A stretch of DNA of 64,000 bases from Hymenobacter psoromatis (GCA_001596155.1 CP014771.1:3038001-3102000); one strand, 5' to 3'; positions 25,366 through 34,475 are shown, counted from the stretch's first letter. Made by a program: numbers and translations. The notes: generated from the letters alone by a model not told the origin.

Positions 25366-26232
25366 CTAGAAATTTGGCGACAATGAGTACTTGTGGTAAA
25401 AATCATCGATGATTTTTACCGCCTCGCTGGCGTCGTCCACGATTTGCACGAGGTCCAGGTCTTCGGCCGAGATGTTGTGCTCGTCGCCCAGCATCACGTT
25501 TTTAATCCACTCAAAGAGGCCGCCCCAGTAGGCCACGCCCACCAGCACGATGGGGAAGCGCCCGATTTTCTTGGTCTGAATCAGGGTCAGCGCCTCAAAC
25601 AGTTCATCGATGGTGCCGAAGCCGCCGGGCATGCCCACGAAAGCCTGCGCATACTTCACAAACATCACTTTGCGCACAAAAAAGTAATCGAAGTTGATGC
25701 ACTTATCCTGGTCGATGTAGATGTTGTGGGTCTGCTCGAAGGGCAGCTCAATGTTGAGGCCCACCGACTTGCCGCCCTCGGCGCGGGCACCCTTGTTGCC
25801 GGCTTCCATGATGCCGGGGCCGCCGCCCGTGATGACGCCGTAGCCGTGGCGCACCAGCTTGGAAGCCAGCTCCTCGGCTTGTTGGTAGTAGGGGTTGTCG
25901 GGCTTGGTGCGGGCCGAGCCGAAGATGCTGACGCAAGGGCCGATTTTGGACATCTTCTCGAAGCCCTCCACAAACTCGGCCATCACCTTGAAAATCTGCC
26001 AGCTATCGGCAATTTTAATCTCGTTCCAGTCTTTGTCAACGAAGGCTTTGCGGATGCGCTGCTCGTCGGGGTCCTGGCCGGTTTTGGCCACGCCGCCGGT
26101 TTGCTGGCGCAGCTCCGTGATGCTGGTCAGCTTGTTATCGTTCACGTTGGGCTGCACGATGGTCTTGCCGGAGCCTGCGTTCAGGTTATCGTCGGAAGAC
26201 TTGGTCTTGCTGGTTTTTTTGAGTTTGGACAT
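25366..26232 (-). CDS. LOG-family (lysine decarboxylase-like fold) protein
   Basis: A 288-residue cytoplasmic protein from ATG 26232 (MSKLKKTSKTKSSDDNLNAG); an upstream ATG at 26379 runs through a hairpin and repeats and is unlikely. The first ~60 residues are basic and disordered. The Rossmann-like core has CVSIFGSARTKPDNPYY, GGGPGIMEAGNKGA and the signature MPGGFGTIDELFEALT. LOG enzymes release active cytokinin bases from nucleotide monophosphates or act as nucleoside-5'-monophosphate phosphoribohydrolases. The catalytic Arg and Glu of the PGGxGTxxE motif are present. The bacterial physiological role is unsettled. A GC-rich hairpin (26263-26289) lies in its leader. Confidence 0.85.
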   Translation of the reverse strand: MSKLKKTSKTKSSDDNLNAGSGKTIVQPNVNDNKLTSITELRQQTGGVAKTGQDPDEQRIRKAFVDKDWNEIKIADSWQIFKVMAEFVEGFEKMSKIGPCVSIFGSARTKPDNPYYQQAEELASKLVRHGYGVITGGGPGIMEAGNKGARAEGGKSVGLNIELPFEQTHNIYIDQDKCINFDYFFVRKVMFVKYAQAFVGMPGGFGTIDELFEALTLIQTKKIGRFPIVLVGVAYWGGLFEWIKNVMLGDEHNISAEDLDLVQIVDDASEAVKIIDDFYHKYSLSPNF

Positions 26233-26262
26233 ATCTAGCCAGGGTGGGGAAAAAACGAAACC

Positions 26263-26289
26263 GCCCCGGCTCCAAAAAGCGGGGCGGCC
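26263..26289. other. GC-rich hairpin in the LOG gene leader
   Basis: CCGCCCCG (26263-26270) pairs with CGGGGCGG (26280-26287) around an A-rich loop, 30 bases upstream of the LOG start on the minus strand. It could be a terminator for the upstream permease gene or an mRNA leader structure. Confidence 0.45.
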
Positions 26290-26321
26290 AAAAGTAGGGG
26301 CGCGAAGATAGGGAAAATTGG

Positions 26322-26392
26322 TGCTTGGTGCTTGGGTGTTTAGGAAGTTTTGAACAACCCAAGCACTACGCACCAACACCCAAGCACCAATT
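26322..26392. repeat. Inverted repeat between LOG and ABC permease genes
   Basis: TTGGTGCTTGGTGCTTGGGTGTT on one side and AACACCCAAGCACCAA on the other pair around a short spacer, with an internal second copy of CCCAAGCAC. It directly follows the permease stop and may end its transcript. Confidence 0.5.
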
Positions 26393-27657
26393 CACTTGGC
26401 CCTTATCGCGATAACGGGGTCCAGATTGGCCGCCATCACCGCCGGAATGATGCCGGCCAGAATGCCGATGCCCACCGATACCAGCAGGCCCAGCGAAATA
26501 TTGCCCGCGCTCAGCGTCAGGGTCAGCGAATCTTGTGGGATAAGGGTGATGAGCCAGACCAGAAAAATGCCCGCCGCCCCGCCTAGCAGGCACAAAAACA
26601 CGGCCTCAAACAGAAACTGGAACAGGATAAAGTAATTTTTAGCCCCCAGCGACTTCTGAATTCCGATGATGTTGGTGCGCTCGCGCACCGACACAAACAT
26701 GATATTGGCAATGCCGAAGCCACCCACCAACATGGCGAAAGAGCCGATGATGCCGCCGGCTATCCCGATGACGCTGAAGAGCTTGCCAATCATATCGGCC
26801 AGCATTTCGGGGCGGTTCAGGGCAAAGTTGTCTTCCTCGCGGGGCTTGAGGCCGCGGATAATGCGCATGTCGCCCTGCATCTCGGCTTCGAGGTTGAGCA
26901 GGCCGGGGTCGTCGTCGCGGCCCTTCACACCGAGCTGCGGCGAGGGGCCGCTCATGCCCGTGCTGCTCATGGCAAAGATACTGGCGAAGGAACCGAAAGG
27001 AATCAGGCAGTTAGCGTCGTTGCTGGGCGTGCCGAGCAGGTTTTTGCCTTCCTTTTTCATTACCCCAATGACCGTAAAGTAACGGCCCTGGGTCTTGAAC
27101 TGGCGGCCCACCGGCTCGCCCTGGGGGTAGAGATTTTCGGCAATGGTGGCCCCGATGATGGCCACCGGCCTACCCCCATCCATTTCCTGCACCGTGAAGT
27201 AGCGGCCCTGCTCGATGGGCACGCTGGAGATGGCGCGGTAGTCGTAGCTTACGCCTTGCAAGGTGCAGTCGCTCACCGAGTTGACGCCCGCCTTGAGCGT
27301 GTTGCCGCCCTTGGGCACGAAGATGGCGACGCCCTTTTGGCTGTTGGCGGGCAGCATGCGCTGGAGCTGCCTAAACTCGCGCAGCGTGGGCACGGGGCGG
27401 TTGAAATACTTCCACCAGGGGCGGTCGGAGTCGAAGACCCAGGGCCACTTGCCCACGTACACTACCTTGTCGCCCAGGAAGTTCATGCTGCTGCGCACGT
27501 TGCTTTCGAGCGAATCGACTACCATAAAAACGGCGATAATCGAAAAGATGCCCACCGTGACGCCCAGCAGCGACAGAATGGTGCGGAGCAGGTTGGCCCG
27601 CAGCGCCTGCCAGGCAAAGGCAAAGCTCTCGAGAACCAGGCGAATAGTAAGAAACAT
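26392..27657 (-). CDS. ABC transporter permease, MacB/FtsX type
   Basis: A 421-residue inner-membrane protein. TM1 lies in the N-terminus (ANLLRTILSLLGVTVGIFSIIAVFMVVDSLE), followed by a ~220-residue periplasmic MacB_PCD-type domain (KVVYVGKWPWVFD ... TVQEMDGGRPVAIIGATIAENLYP), then three C-terminal helices forming the FtsX domain (MLVGGFGIANIMFVSVRERTNIIGIQKSLGAKNYFILFQFLFEAVFLCLLGG). This layout belongs to mechanotransmission-type ABC systems that drive efflux or lipoprotein trafficking. The ATPase subunit is not next to it, so its partner must be encoded elsewhere. The upstream 290-bp gap holds a long inverted repeat. Confidence 0.9.
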   Translation of the reverse strand: MFLTIRLVLESFAFAWQALRANLLRTILSLLGVTVGIFSIIAVFMVVDSLESNVRSSMNFLGDKVVYVGKWPWVFDSDRPWWKYFNRPVPTLREFRQLQRMLPANSQKGVAIFVPKGGNTLKAGVNSVSDCTLQGVSYDYRAISSVPIEQGRYFTVQEMDGGRPVAIIGATIAENLYPQGEPVGRQFKTQGRYFTVIGVMKKEGKNLLGTPSNDANCLIPFGSFASIFAMSSTGMSGPSPQLGVKGRDDDPGLLNLEAEMQGDMRIIRGLKPREEDNFALNRPEMLADMIGKLFSVIGIAGGIIGSFAMLVGGFGIANIMFVSVRERTNIIGIQKSLGAKNYFILFQFLFEAVFLCLLGGAAGIFLVWLITLIPQDSLTLTLSAGNISLGLLVSVGIGILAGIIPAVMAANLDPVIAIRAK

Positions 27658-27668
27658 AATGAGTTACC

Positions 27669-27872
27669 TGTGCGGTAAGCTTCAGCTTACCGGATAATGT
27701 GCGGTAAGCTTCAGCTGGCACCGCAGGGCCGGATAATGTAGAGTAAGCTTTAGCCTGCTGCCGAAAGAATACAACAAGCGAACGCCCCCACTTCGTCATT
27801 AATACTACGAAGGTGGTGGAAAATTACCAGTCCTTCACCTGGCCCTGCGGTGCCAGCTAAAGCTTACCGCAC
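27669..27872. repeat. Long inverted repeat with tandem GGTAAGCTTCAGC units
   Basis: Arms 27699-27730 and 27841-27872 (GTGCGGTAAGCTTCAGCTGG... against ...CCAGCTAAAGCTTACCGCAC) pair over 32 bases with two mismatches around a 110-base loop. To the left are further partial units of GCGGTAAGCTTCAGCT at 27671 and a diverged one at 27740, each followed by GGATAATGT. It fills most of the gap between the divergent permease and queA genes. Confidence 0.7.
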
Positions 27873-27900
27873 ATAAAAGCACACCCTCAAAAAAAACGCG

Positions 27901-27908
27901 TACCTTTG
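27901..27908 (+). promoter_or_regulatory. TAnnTTTG -7 box upstream of queA
   Basis: TACCTTTG matches the Bacteroidota -7 consensus, 42 bases before the queA ATG and just outside the inverted repeat. Confidence 0.45.
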
Positions 27909-27949
27909 CCCCCCGAATTTTCGGTAACTTCCCCCTAGTACTGCCCATC

Positions 27950-29005
27950 ATGGCGATGAAACTGCATGAGTTCAAGTTCGAACTCCCCGAAGAGCTGATT
28001 GCCAGTCACCCTGCCCGCCACCGCGACGAATCGCGCCTGATGGTGGTAAACCGCGCCACCGGCCAGTTTGAACACAAGATGTTCAAGGACGTGCTGGATT
28101 ATTTTGTGGAGGGCGACGTCTTCGTTTTCAACGATACCAAAGTATTTCCGGCCCGCATGTACGGCCAAAAAGAGCGCACCGGCGCTCAGATTGAGGTTTT
28201 TCTGCTGCGTGAGCTCAACAAGGAAGGCCGTCTGTGGGACGTGCTCGTGGACCCGGCCCGCAAAATCCGGGTGGGCAACAAGCTTTATTTTGGCGAGTCG
28301 GATATCGTGGCCGAGGTAATTGACAACACCACTTCGCGCGGGCGCACCATCAAGTTTTTGTTTGATGGCACCGACGAGGAGTTCCGCAAGGCGCTGCACG
28401 AGCTGGGCGAAACGCCCGTGCCGAAAGACGTGCTGAAGCGCGAAACCGAGCCTGCCGATAAGGAGCGCTACCAGACCATTTTTGCCGAAAACATCGGGGC
28501 CGTGGCCGCGCCGAGCGCCGGCCTGCACTTCTCGCGCGAGGTGATGAAGCGCATGGAAATCAAGGGGGTAGAGAAAGCCTACATCACGCTGCACGTGGGC
28601 CTGGGCACCTACCGCAACGTGGACGTGGAGGACCTCACCAAGCACAAGATGGACTCGGAGCAGTTCTTCGTGAATGCCGAAGCCGTGCAGGTCGTCAACA
28701 AGGCGATGGACACCAAAAAGCAGATTTGCGCCATTGGTACCACCACCATGCGGGCCCTCGACGCCTCGGTGTCGGCCAACAGCCGCATCAAGGTGACCTC
28801 GGGCTGGAACGACAAGTTTATCTACCCGCCCTACGATTTCAAAATCGCTAACTCGCTGCTAACTAACTTCCACCTGCCCGAAAGCACGCTGGTGATGATG
28901 GCCTCGGCCTTCGCCGGCTACAAGCTGCTGATGGAAGCCTACCAGGAAGCCATCAAGGAAAAGTACCGCTTCTTCGCCTATGGCGACGCGATGCTGATTC
29001 TATAA
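27950..29005 (+). CDS. queA: S-adenosylmethionine:tRNA ribosyltransferase-isomerase
   Basis: A 351-residue cytoplasmic enzyme that transfers and isomerises the ribosyl moiety of SAM onto 7-aminomethyl-deazaguanine in tRNA, making epoxyqueuosine. Family text is clear: [39 protein letters not shown], the catalytic-region [29 protein letters not shown] and [12 protein letters not shown]. Length is normal. The ATG at 27950 is followed four bases later by another in-frame ATG; the first fits family starts. It lies downstream of a -7 box and a repeat, and upstream of ispD with a repeat between them. Confidence 0.95.
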   Translation: MAMKLHEFKFELPEELIASHPARHRDESRLMVVNRATGQFEHKMFKDVLDYFVEGDVFVFNDTKVFPARMYGQKERTGAQIEVFLLRELNKEGRLWDVLVDPARKIRVGNKLYFGESDIVAEVIDNTTSRGRTIKFLFDGTDEEFRKALHELGETPVPKDVLKRETEPADKERYQTIFAENIGAVAAPSAGLHFSREVMKRMEIKGVEKAYITLHVGLGTYRNVDVEDLTKHKMDSEQFFVNAEAVQVVNKAMDTKKQICAIGTTTMRALDASVSANSRIKVTSGWNDKFIYPPYDFKIANSLLTNFHLPESTLVMMASAFAGYKLLMEAYQEAIKEKYRFFAYGDAMLIL

Positions 29006-29024
29006 GACACCTAGGCAAAGCTGT

Positions 29025-29179
29025 AAAACGTCTGTCATTGCGAGCGTAACGAAGTGGAGCGCGGCAATCTTTCCTTGTCGTCCATGTCATTGGATTACTA
29101 ACCCTAGCGGGAAGGAAAGATTGCCGCGCTTCATCTCTGCTTGATGCGCAGAGTGTTACGCTCGCCATGACAGACGATT
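29025..29179. repeat. Inverted repeat of the GTCATTGCGAGC type between queA and ispD
   Basis: Outer arms CGTCTGTCATTGCGAGCGTAAC (29029-29050) and its near inverse at 29154-29175 flank inner arms GCGCGGCAATCTTTCC and GGAAAGATTGCCGCGC. The GTCATTGCGAGC...GGCAATC pattern is a widespread bacterial repeat type. The right arm runs into the annotated ispD start and supplies the ATG at 29167. Confidence 0.8.
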
Positions 29180-29883
29180 TTATGCTTCCTTCTACGAGCC
29201 CTACCCCCCCCCGCTACGCCATTGTGGTGGCCGGGGGCAGCGGGCTGCGCATGGGTGCCGACCGGCCCAAGCAGTTTCTGCTGCTGCGGGGCGAGCCGGT
29301 GCTGCTGCACACGCTGCGACGCTTTGCCGGGCCGGCGCTGGGCGTGGCGCAGCTGGTGGTAGTGCTGCCGTTTGACCAGCTTGCTTACTGGCAGCAACTC
29401 CTTGAGGAATACCACGTTGTTATTCCGCACCAGCTAGTGGCGGGCGGCGCGACGCGCTGGGCATCGGTGAAGGCGGGGCTGGCTGCCCTACCCCCCGATG
29501 CGCCGGCGGGCGCGCTGGTGGCGGTGCACGATGGCGTGCGCCCGCTCATCACGCCGGCCGTGATTGAGGCTGCTTACCAGGCGGCGGCTATTCACGGGGC
29601 GGTGGCCGTGGCAGTGCCGCCCAAAGACTCGGTGCGGCTGCTGGGCGCGGCTGGCTCGTCGCCGCTCGACCGCCGCCGCCTGCGCCTCATGCAAACGCCC
29701 CAAACCTTCGACCTGGCGCTGCTGCGCCGCGCCTACCGCCTGCCCGAGCTGCCCACTTTCACCGACGACGCCAGCGTGGTCGATGACCTGCACCCCGTGC
29801 AGCTGGTGGAGGGCGACTACCGCAATCTGAAAATCACCACGCCCGAGGATTTGCTGCTGGCTGAGGCCCTGCTGGCCCCCTGA
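29167..29883 (+). CDS. ispD: 2-C-methyl-D-erythritol 4-phosphate cytidylyltransferase
   Basis: A 238-residue enzyme of the MEP isoprenoid pathway, coupling CTP and MEP. The nucleotide-binding loop is YAIVVAGGSGLRMGADRPKQFL, followed by VLPFDQLAYWQQLL, VAGGATRWASVKAGL, VHDGVRPLI and the C-terminal TDDASVVDDL and VEGDYRNLKITTPEDLLLAE. All expected motifs are intact. The ATG at 29167 lies inside the arm of an inverted repeat; an in-frame ATG at 29182 (MLPSTSP) would start just past the repeat and may be the real one. Isoprenoids from this pathway also feed carotenoid and hence retinal synthesis. Confidence 0.93.
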   Translation: MTDDFMLPSTSPTPPRYAIVVAGGSGLRMGADRPKQFLLLRGEPVLLHTLRRFAGPALGVAQLVVVLPFDQLAYWQQLLEEYHVVIPHQLVAGGATRWASVKAGLAALPPDAPAGALVAVHDGVRPLITPAVIEAAYQAAAIHGAVAVAVPPKDSVRLLGAAGSSPLDRRRLRLMQTPQTFDLALLRRAYRLPELPTFTDDASVVDDLHPVQLVEGDYRNLKITTPEDLLLAEALLAP

Positions 29884-30260
29884 TTGGCGCGGATTTCAAC
29901 TTCGTTGCTCTTCGGTTGTGAATGGCTTAGCCAACTCCCTACCCCTGCGTTTAATGGTAAGGCTGTTACAGTGGAAGTTCCGCGCAATTCGGTCAAAAGG
30001 TGCTGCGAACCTGCGCGAGCTTTGCGCGAAATGCCAGTTGCCGGCGGGGGCGTAAGTTCTCACCTGTTGTTCTTGGCCCACCACCCCGGCGGGCTACCCC
30101 CGCCGCGAAGCCCGGACATAACGCCCCGCTGGGGCTGGCTGTTAACCATTTTGCGTGAGTCCTATGTAGTAAGACAAAAGTAATAAGCAGCAGGATTGAG
30201 CTTATCTTATTGATTGCCAGTTTTCTAAGCCCTGATTACTTGTTACTGGCTATTTACTAC

Positions 30261-30405
30261 CTGCTGTTACGCACTCCCTTGTTCGAGATGGCAACGGGGA
30301 GTAGCGCGAACTTGGTAGTTCGCGTCCCCGCGCCGTTGCAATGGCTTTAACGGCGCGGGGACGCGAACTACAAAGTTCGCGCTACTCCCCGCTACGTAAC
30401 AGCAG
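30261..30405. repeat. Long inverted repeat, covarying family copy 1
   Basis: Inner arms 30295-30337 and 30349-30391 (CGGGGAGTAGCGCGAACTT... and its inverse) pair over ~43 bases around the loop GCAATGGCTTT; an outer pair CTGCTGTTACG/CGTAACAGCAG (30261-30271, 30395-30405) extends it. Core and loop match the copy at 43366-43450, while the intermediate stem differs with compensating changes. The 530-bp gap between ispD and murF holds only this element and no credible gene. Confidence 0.85.
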
Positions 30406-30412
30406 TTACTTA

Positions 30413-31711
30413 TCAAATAACCTCCACCAGCGTTTCGAGGCCCATGCCGCGGCTGCCTTTGAGCAGCACGAGCTGGCCGGCGAGCGGGTGCTGGGTCAGC
30501 CATTCTACGGCATCCGCTTTGGTGGGCACGTGCTGGGCGAGGGGGTAGGCGGCGGCGGCGGCCTGCATGAGCGGGCCTACCAGCAGCACCTGCGTTAGTT
30601 GGAGCGTGGCTAATAATTCGCCCAGCGCCCAGTGCTCGGCGGTGGCGCTGCTGCCCAGCTCCAGCATGTCGCCTAGGATGGCTACCCTGCCCTGCCCGGC
30701 GGCCACGGGCCGCTGCGCGAAGCTGCGCAGCGCGGCGGCCATGCTGCTGGGGTTGGCGTTGTAGGCGTCGAGGATGAGGTCGTTGCCGCGGGCCGTGCGC
30801 ACGAGCTGCGAGCGGTTATTTTGCGGGTTGTAGGCGGCCAGGGCGGCGGCGATGCGCTCGGCCGGCACCCGAAAAAACGCCCCTACGGCGGCGGCGGCGG
30901 CCATATTCGGAAAATTGTAGCTGCCCGTGAGTTGGGCCATCACCTCGGGGCCATCGCCCAGGCGCAGGTGCAGCGCCGGCGCGGCTTCCAGCAGCGTGGC
31001 GGGGTAGGCGTCGGCGGGGCCGGGAAAGGTGGCGCGCTGCGGCACGGCGGCGGCCAGGCCGGGCAGCCGGGCATCGAGGGTGTTCACAAACGCTACCCCC
31101 CCGTTTTGGGCCAGGTAATCGAACAGCTCACCCTTGCCCTTGGCAATGCCTTCCACGCCGCCAAAGCCTTCGAGGTGGGCCTTGCCGATGTTGGTGATGA
31201 GGCCGTGGGTCGGGGCGGCCCACTGGCAGTAGCTGGCAATTTCCCCCTGGTGGTTGGCCCCCATCTCGATGATGGCAAAGTTGTGCTCGGCCAGGCGCAG
31301 GCGCAGCAGCGTGAGCGGCACGCCGATGTGGTTGTTGAGATTGCCGCTGGTAGCCAGCACCTTATACTTCTGCCCCAGCACGGCGGCCAGCAATTCCTTG
31401 GTGGTGGTTTTGCCGTTGGAGCCGGTCACGGCCAGCACGGGGCCCACGAAGCGGCGGCGGTGCTCCTGCGCCAGCGCTTGCAGGGCGGCCAGCGGGTCGG
31501 GGGCGTAGGTGTAGTGCGCGGGGTCGCAGGCAGCTAGCACTTCATCATCGACCACGGCGTGGCGAGCGCCTTTCTCGAGGGCGAGGGCGGCAAAATCGAC
31601 CCCGCGAAAAGTGGGGCCGTTGAGGGCGAAAAACAGAGTGCCCGGCTGGGGCTGGCGCGAGTCGGTACTGACCTGGCCTTTGGCGGCGCGGTAGTGGTCG
31701 TAGAGGGTCAT
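30413..31711 (-). CDS. murF: UDP-N-acetylmuramoyl-tripeptide--D-alanyl-D-alanine ligase
   Basis: A 432-residue cytoplasmic peptidoglycan enzyme adding D-Ala-D-Ala to the UDP-MurNAc tripeptide. Start ATG 31711 (MTLYDHYRAAKGQVSTDSR); an in-frame ATG 54 bases upstream falls toward a repeat. Motifs: DSRQPQPGTLFFALNGP (N-terminal MurF/MurE type), ATP loop VTGSNGKTTTKELLAAVL, IIEMGANHQGEI, ITNIGKAHLEGFGG, NNRSQLV and LDAYNANPSSMAAALRSF. Intact and of usual length. It stands apart from any mur/fts cluster, common in this lineage. Repeats lie on both sides. Confidence 0.93.
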   Translation of the reverse strand: MTLYDHYRAAKGQVSTDSRQPQPGTLFFALNGPTFRGVDFAALALEKGARHAVVDDEVLAACDPAHYTYAPDPLAALQALAQEHRRRFVGPVLAVTGSNGKTTTKELLAAVLGQKYKVLATSGNLNNHIGVPLTLLRLRLAEHNFAIIEMGANHQGEIASYCQWAAPTHGLITNIGKAHLEGFGGVEGIAKGKGELFDYLAQNGGVAFVNTLDARLPGLAAAVPQRATFPGPADAYPATLLEAAPALHLRLGDGPEVMAQLTGSYNFPNMAAAAAVGAFFRVPAERIAAALAAYNPQNNRSQLVRTARGNDLILDAYNANPSSMAAALRSFAQRPVAAGQGRVAILGDMLELGSSATAEHWALGELLATLQLTQVLLVGPLMQAAAAAYPLAQHVPTKADAVEWLTQHPLAGQLVLLKGSRGMGLETLVEVI

Positions 31712-31758
31712 GACGGGTGGCCGAGGGGGTAGGGTTACGTTCTGGCGGCTCGCCCTCC

Positions 31759-31904
31759 GGGGCACCTCACCCCCTAGCCCCCTCTCCGGTGGAGAGGGGG
31801 GACTAATTTCTAACTATAGCTTCAATCAATTGGTTTTTAGAAGACTAAAACTAGAGCTAGTTCCTCCTCTCCGCAGGAGAGGGGGCTAGGGGGTGAGGTG
31901 CCCC
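31759..31904. repeat. Dispersed inverted-repeat element, copy 2 (CACCTCACCCCCTAG family)
   Basis: Arms 31759-31787 and 31876-31904 share the CACCTCACCCCCTAGCCCCC core of copy 1. The AT-rich centre, read on the other strand, aligns with that of copy 1 (shared TTTTAGTC and AATTGATT/CGATTGATT words), so the two are homologous elements in opposite orientation. It occupies the spacer between divergent murF and the VCBS gene. Confidence 0.8.
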
Positions 31905-32013
31905 GTAGCGGGGCTAAGCTGACAGCCACAAAGTAACGGGCAATTTTTACGCCGCGCCGTAAACTATGGGCGCGGCCTGCGCTGTTAGTATATTTCCCGT
32001 CTGCTCATCTTTT

Positions 32014-34368
32014 ATGCTGAATCTTTTATCGCGCGGCGCGCTGCTGCTGGCGCTGTTGGCGGGGCTGCTGCCCGGCCGGCTTTGGGCCCAAACGCCCGGT
32101 ACGCAGTTTGGCTTTGCCTTCGGGAGCGTGGCCAAAATCGTGCAGGGCACCGACACGCTGCGCCAGGCGTGGACGGGTGGCCTCAACACGCCGCAGTTCA
32201 GCAGCATCGACCTCAATGGCGACGGGCAGCCTGACCTGTTCGCCTTCGACCGCCAGACTTCGCGCTGCTATACCTTTCTGAGCGTGGCAGGGGTAGGCGG
32301 CGCGGGCCGCAGCTGGCAGTACGCGCCCGACTATGAGTGGGCGTTTCCGAGGGACCTCAGCGGCTGGGCGCTGCTGCGCGACTATGATTGCGACGGCCGG
32401 CCCGACTTGTTCACCTTTGCCAGCGGCGGCGACATCCGGGTGTTTCGCAACGTGGCCGACGCCAGCGGGCACGCTACTTTCGTGCTGATTAATAATCAGT
32501 TGACTTTTCCGATTGGCAACGGCTACACCAGCAACCTCAACATTGGCTCCTATAACCTACCCTGCATTCAGGACGTGAACGGCGACGGGCGGCTCGATAT
32601 TCTGACCTATGATTTCGTGGCCTCCACCGTGCTGGAGCTGTACCTGAACACCAGCACGGATGCCTGCGGCGGCATCAGCTCCTTCACCCAAAGCAGCAAC
32701 TACTGGGGCCAGCTCGTGGCCTGCGTCGATTGCGCCAGCTACCAGCTGCAGAGCGCGCCGGCCTGCGTCAGCTTTCGCACCCAGCACAGCACCGGCCACA
32801 ACGTGCTGCTGATTGACCTCAACGGCGACGGCAAGCTCGACCTGCTCGATGGCCGCGACAACTGCGCGCTGCTCACGCGCCTGCTCAACTCGGGGCCTTC
32901 AACCATTGATGCGCTGCTGGCCCCGGCGGGCGTGAGCAGCGCGTTTCCGTCGGCCGCCGCGCCGGTGAATCTGCCGGTTTTTCCGGCCCCGTATTACTTT
33001 GATGCCAACTTCGACGGCGTGCCTGATTTGGTGGTGGCACCCGACATGACCGACAACTCGCTCGACCGCGTGAGCATGCGCCACAGCATCCGGCAGTATC
33101 AGAACGGGGCGGCCAGCGCTGCGGCCGTGCCCAGCTTCAGCCTGGTGAATGACGGTTTTTTGCAAAATGACATGCTCGATGCCAGCGAAGGGAGCGTGCC
33201 GGCCTTCGGCGACATCGACGGCGACGGGCTGACCGATATGCTGGTGGGCAACCAGGCCGACCTGGTGAACGGCTACTACCGCGCCAGCATCTACTACTAC
33301 CGCAACGTGGGCACCGCCCGCCGCCCGGTGTTCCGGCTCGTGACGGAAGACTACCTGGGCCTGGCCGCCAAAGCCGCCCTTACCCCCACTGTCAAGTTCG
33401 AGTCCTTGCGCCTGGCGCTGGCCGACCTTAACCGCGACGGCGCCCTCGACTTGGTGTACTCGGTGTATGATGGCACGACCAACCACATCAACTACCTGCT
33501 GAACGCCGCGCCGGCCGGCCAGGCCGTGCGCTTTGATATCAGCAAAGTCAGCTACTTTCGGCCGCAGGGCGCGGCGGGCACTGGCGTGCTGCCCGCCAAG
33601 CAGGGCGACACGCCGTGCTTTTTCGACGTGGATGGCGATGGCTACGTGGATATGCTGCTGGGCACCAACGATATAAATGAGGCGGGCGGCAGCCTACGCT
33701 ACTTCCGCAACCAGGGCCCGGCGGCCGGCGGCAACGTGGATAATCTCTTCGTGCTGGCCAACAACGACTATGGCAAGCTGCTGGACGGGGGGAGCCGCCC
33801 GCCCTACCTGAGCCCGGCCGTGGCCGACTTCGACGGCGACGGCGCGCCCGACCTGCTGACGCTGGACGGCATCGGCACGATGAGTCTATACAGCAATTTC
33901 CGGGGCCAGGGCAGCAATTTTATTGGCCGCACCGAGCTGTTTTACGACACCTTTAGCGGGCTGTATGAGCCGGCGCGGCTGGGCCACGGCTACGTGCTGC
34001 GCTTTGCCGCCGCCGCCGCCGACCTGAACCACGATGGCCACCCCGAGCTGTATATCGGCACCGAAACCGGCGGCGTCGTGAGCTTCCTGGTGCGCAGCCC
34101 CAGCGTGCTGGCCACCCGCGCCGGGGCCGCCGCCACGCTGGGCCTCAGCCTCTACCCCAACCCCGCCAGCCAGGCCGCCACCGCCGAAACCGCCCAGCCT
34201 ACCCGCCTGGTATTGTTCGACCTAGCCGGCCGCCAGGTGCGCGCCGACGCCACCCTTTCCCGCACCCACACCCTCGACCTGCGCGGCCTGGCCCCCGGCC
34301 TCTACGTGGTGCGCGCCACCGCCGCCGACGGCACCGCCACCAGCCAGCGCCTGGCCGTGGGCCAGTAG
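32014..34368 (+). CDS. VCBS/FG-GAP repeat secreted protein with T9SS sorting domain
   Basis: A 784-residue exported protein. From ATG 32014 the signal peptide is MLNLLSRGALLLALLAGLLPG...LWAQ. It carries many VCBS/FG-GAP repeats with calcium-binding DxDxDGxxD-type loops (DLNGDGQPDLF, DYDCDGRPDLF, DVNGDGRLDIL, DLNGDGKLDLLDG, DIDGDGLTDML, DLNRDGALDLV, DVDGDGYVDML, DFDGDGAPDLL, DLNHDGHPELY), indicating a beta-propeller. The C-terminal ~75 residues (LGLSLYPNPASQAAT ... LFDLAGRQVRA ... LDLRGLAPGLYVVRATAADG) form a type A T9SS sorting domain, so it should cross the outer membrane by type IX secretion and be surface attached or released. The binding partner is unknown. Confidence 0.9.
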   Translation: MLNLLSRGALLLALLAGLLPGRLWAQTPGTQFGFAFGSVAKIVQGTDTLRQAWTGGLNTPQFSSIDLNGDGQPDLFAFDRQTSRCYTFLSVAGVGGAGRSWQYAPDYEWAFPRDLSGWALLRDYDCDGRPDLFTFASGGDIRVFRNVADASGHATFVLINNQLTFPIGNGYTSNLNIGSYNLPCIQDVNGDGRLDILTYDFVASTVLELYLNTSTDACGGISSFTQSSNYWGQLVACVDCASYQLQSAPACVSFRTQHSTGHNVLLIDLNGDGKLDLLDGRDNCALLTRLLNSGPSTIDALLAPAGVSSAFPSAAAPVNLPVFPAPYYFDANFDGVPDLVVAPDMTDNSLDRVSMRHSIRQYQNGAASAAAVPSFSLVNDGFLQNDMLDASEGSVPAFGDIDGDGLTDMLVGNQADLVNGYYRASIYYYRNVGTARRPVFRLVTEDYLGLAAKAALTPTVKFESLRLALADLNRDGALDLVYSVYDGTTNHINYLLNAAPAGQAVRFDISKVSYFRPQGAAGTGVLPAKQGDTPCFFDVDGDGYVDMLLGTNDINEAGGSLRYFRNQGPAAGGNVDNLFVLANNDYGKLLDGGSRPPYLSPAVADFDGDGAPDLLTLDGIGTMSLYSNFRGQGSNFIGRTELFYDTFSGLYEPARLGHGYVLRFAAAAADLNHDGHPELYIGTETGGVVSFLVRSPSVLATRAGAAATLGLSLYPNPASQAATAETAQPTRLVLFDLAGRQVRADATLSRTHTLDLRGLAPGLYVVRATAADGTATSQRLAVGQ

Positions 34369-34475
34369 CGCGGGCAAACGGGGTTCCGGCTCCCTTTGGC
34401 GCGGCCGGGGGGGGTAGGGAGAGCCGCTGAGCGCCAGCGTCTCGCCCTGCGCGTGACCATGCAGATAATTACTTT

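Noticed and set aside
29884..30183. 99-codon open frame after ispD
   Set aside because: Starts directly after the ispD stop, but its composition is unstructured and rich in Pro/Arg and it runs toward a repeat; no homology recognised.
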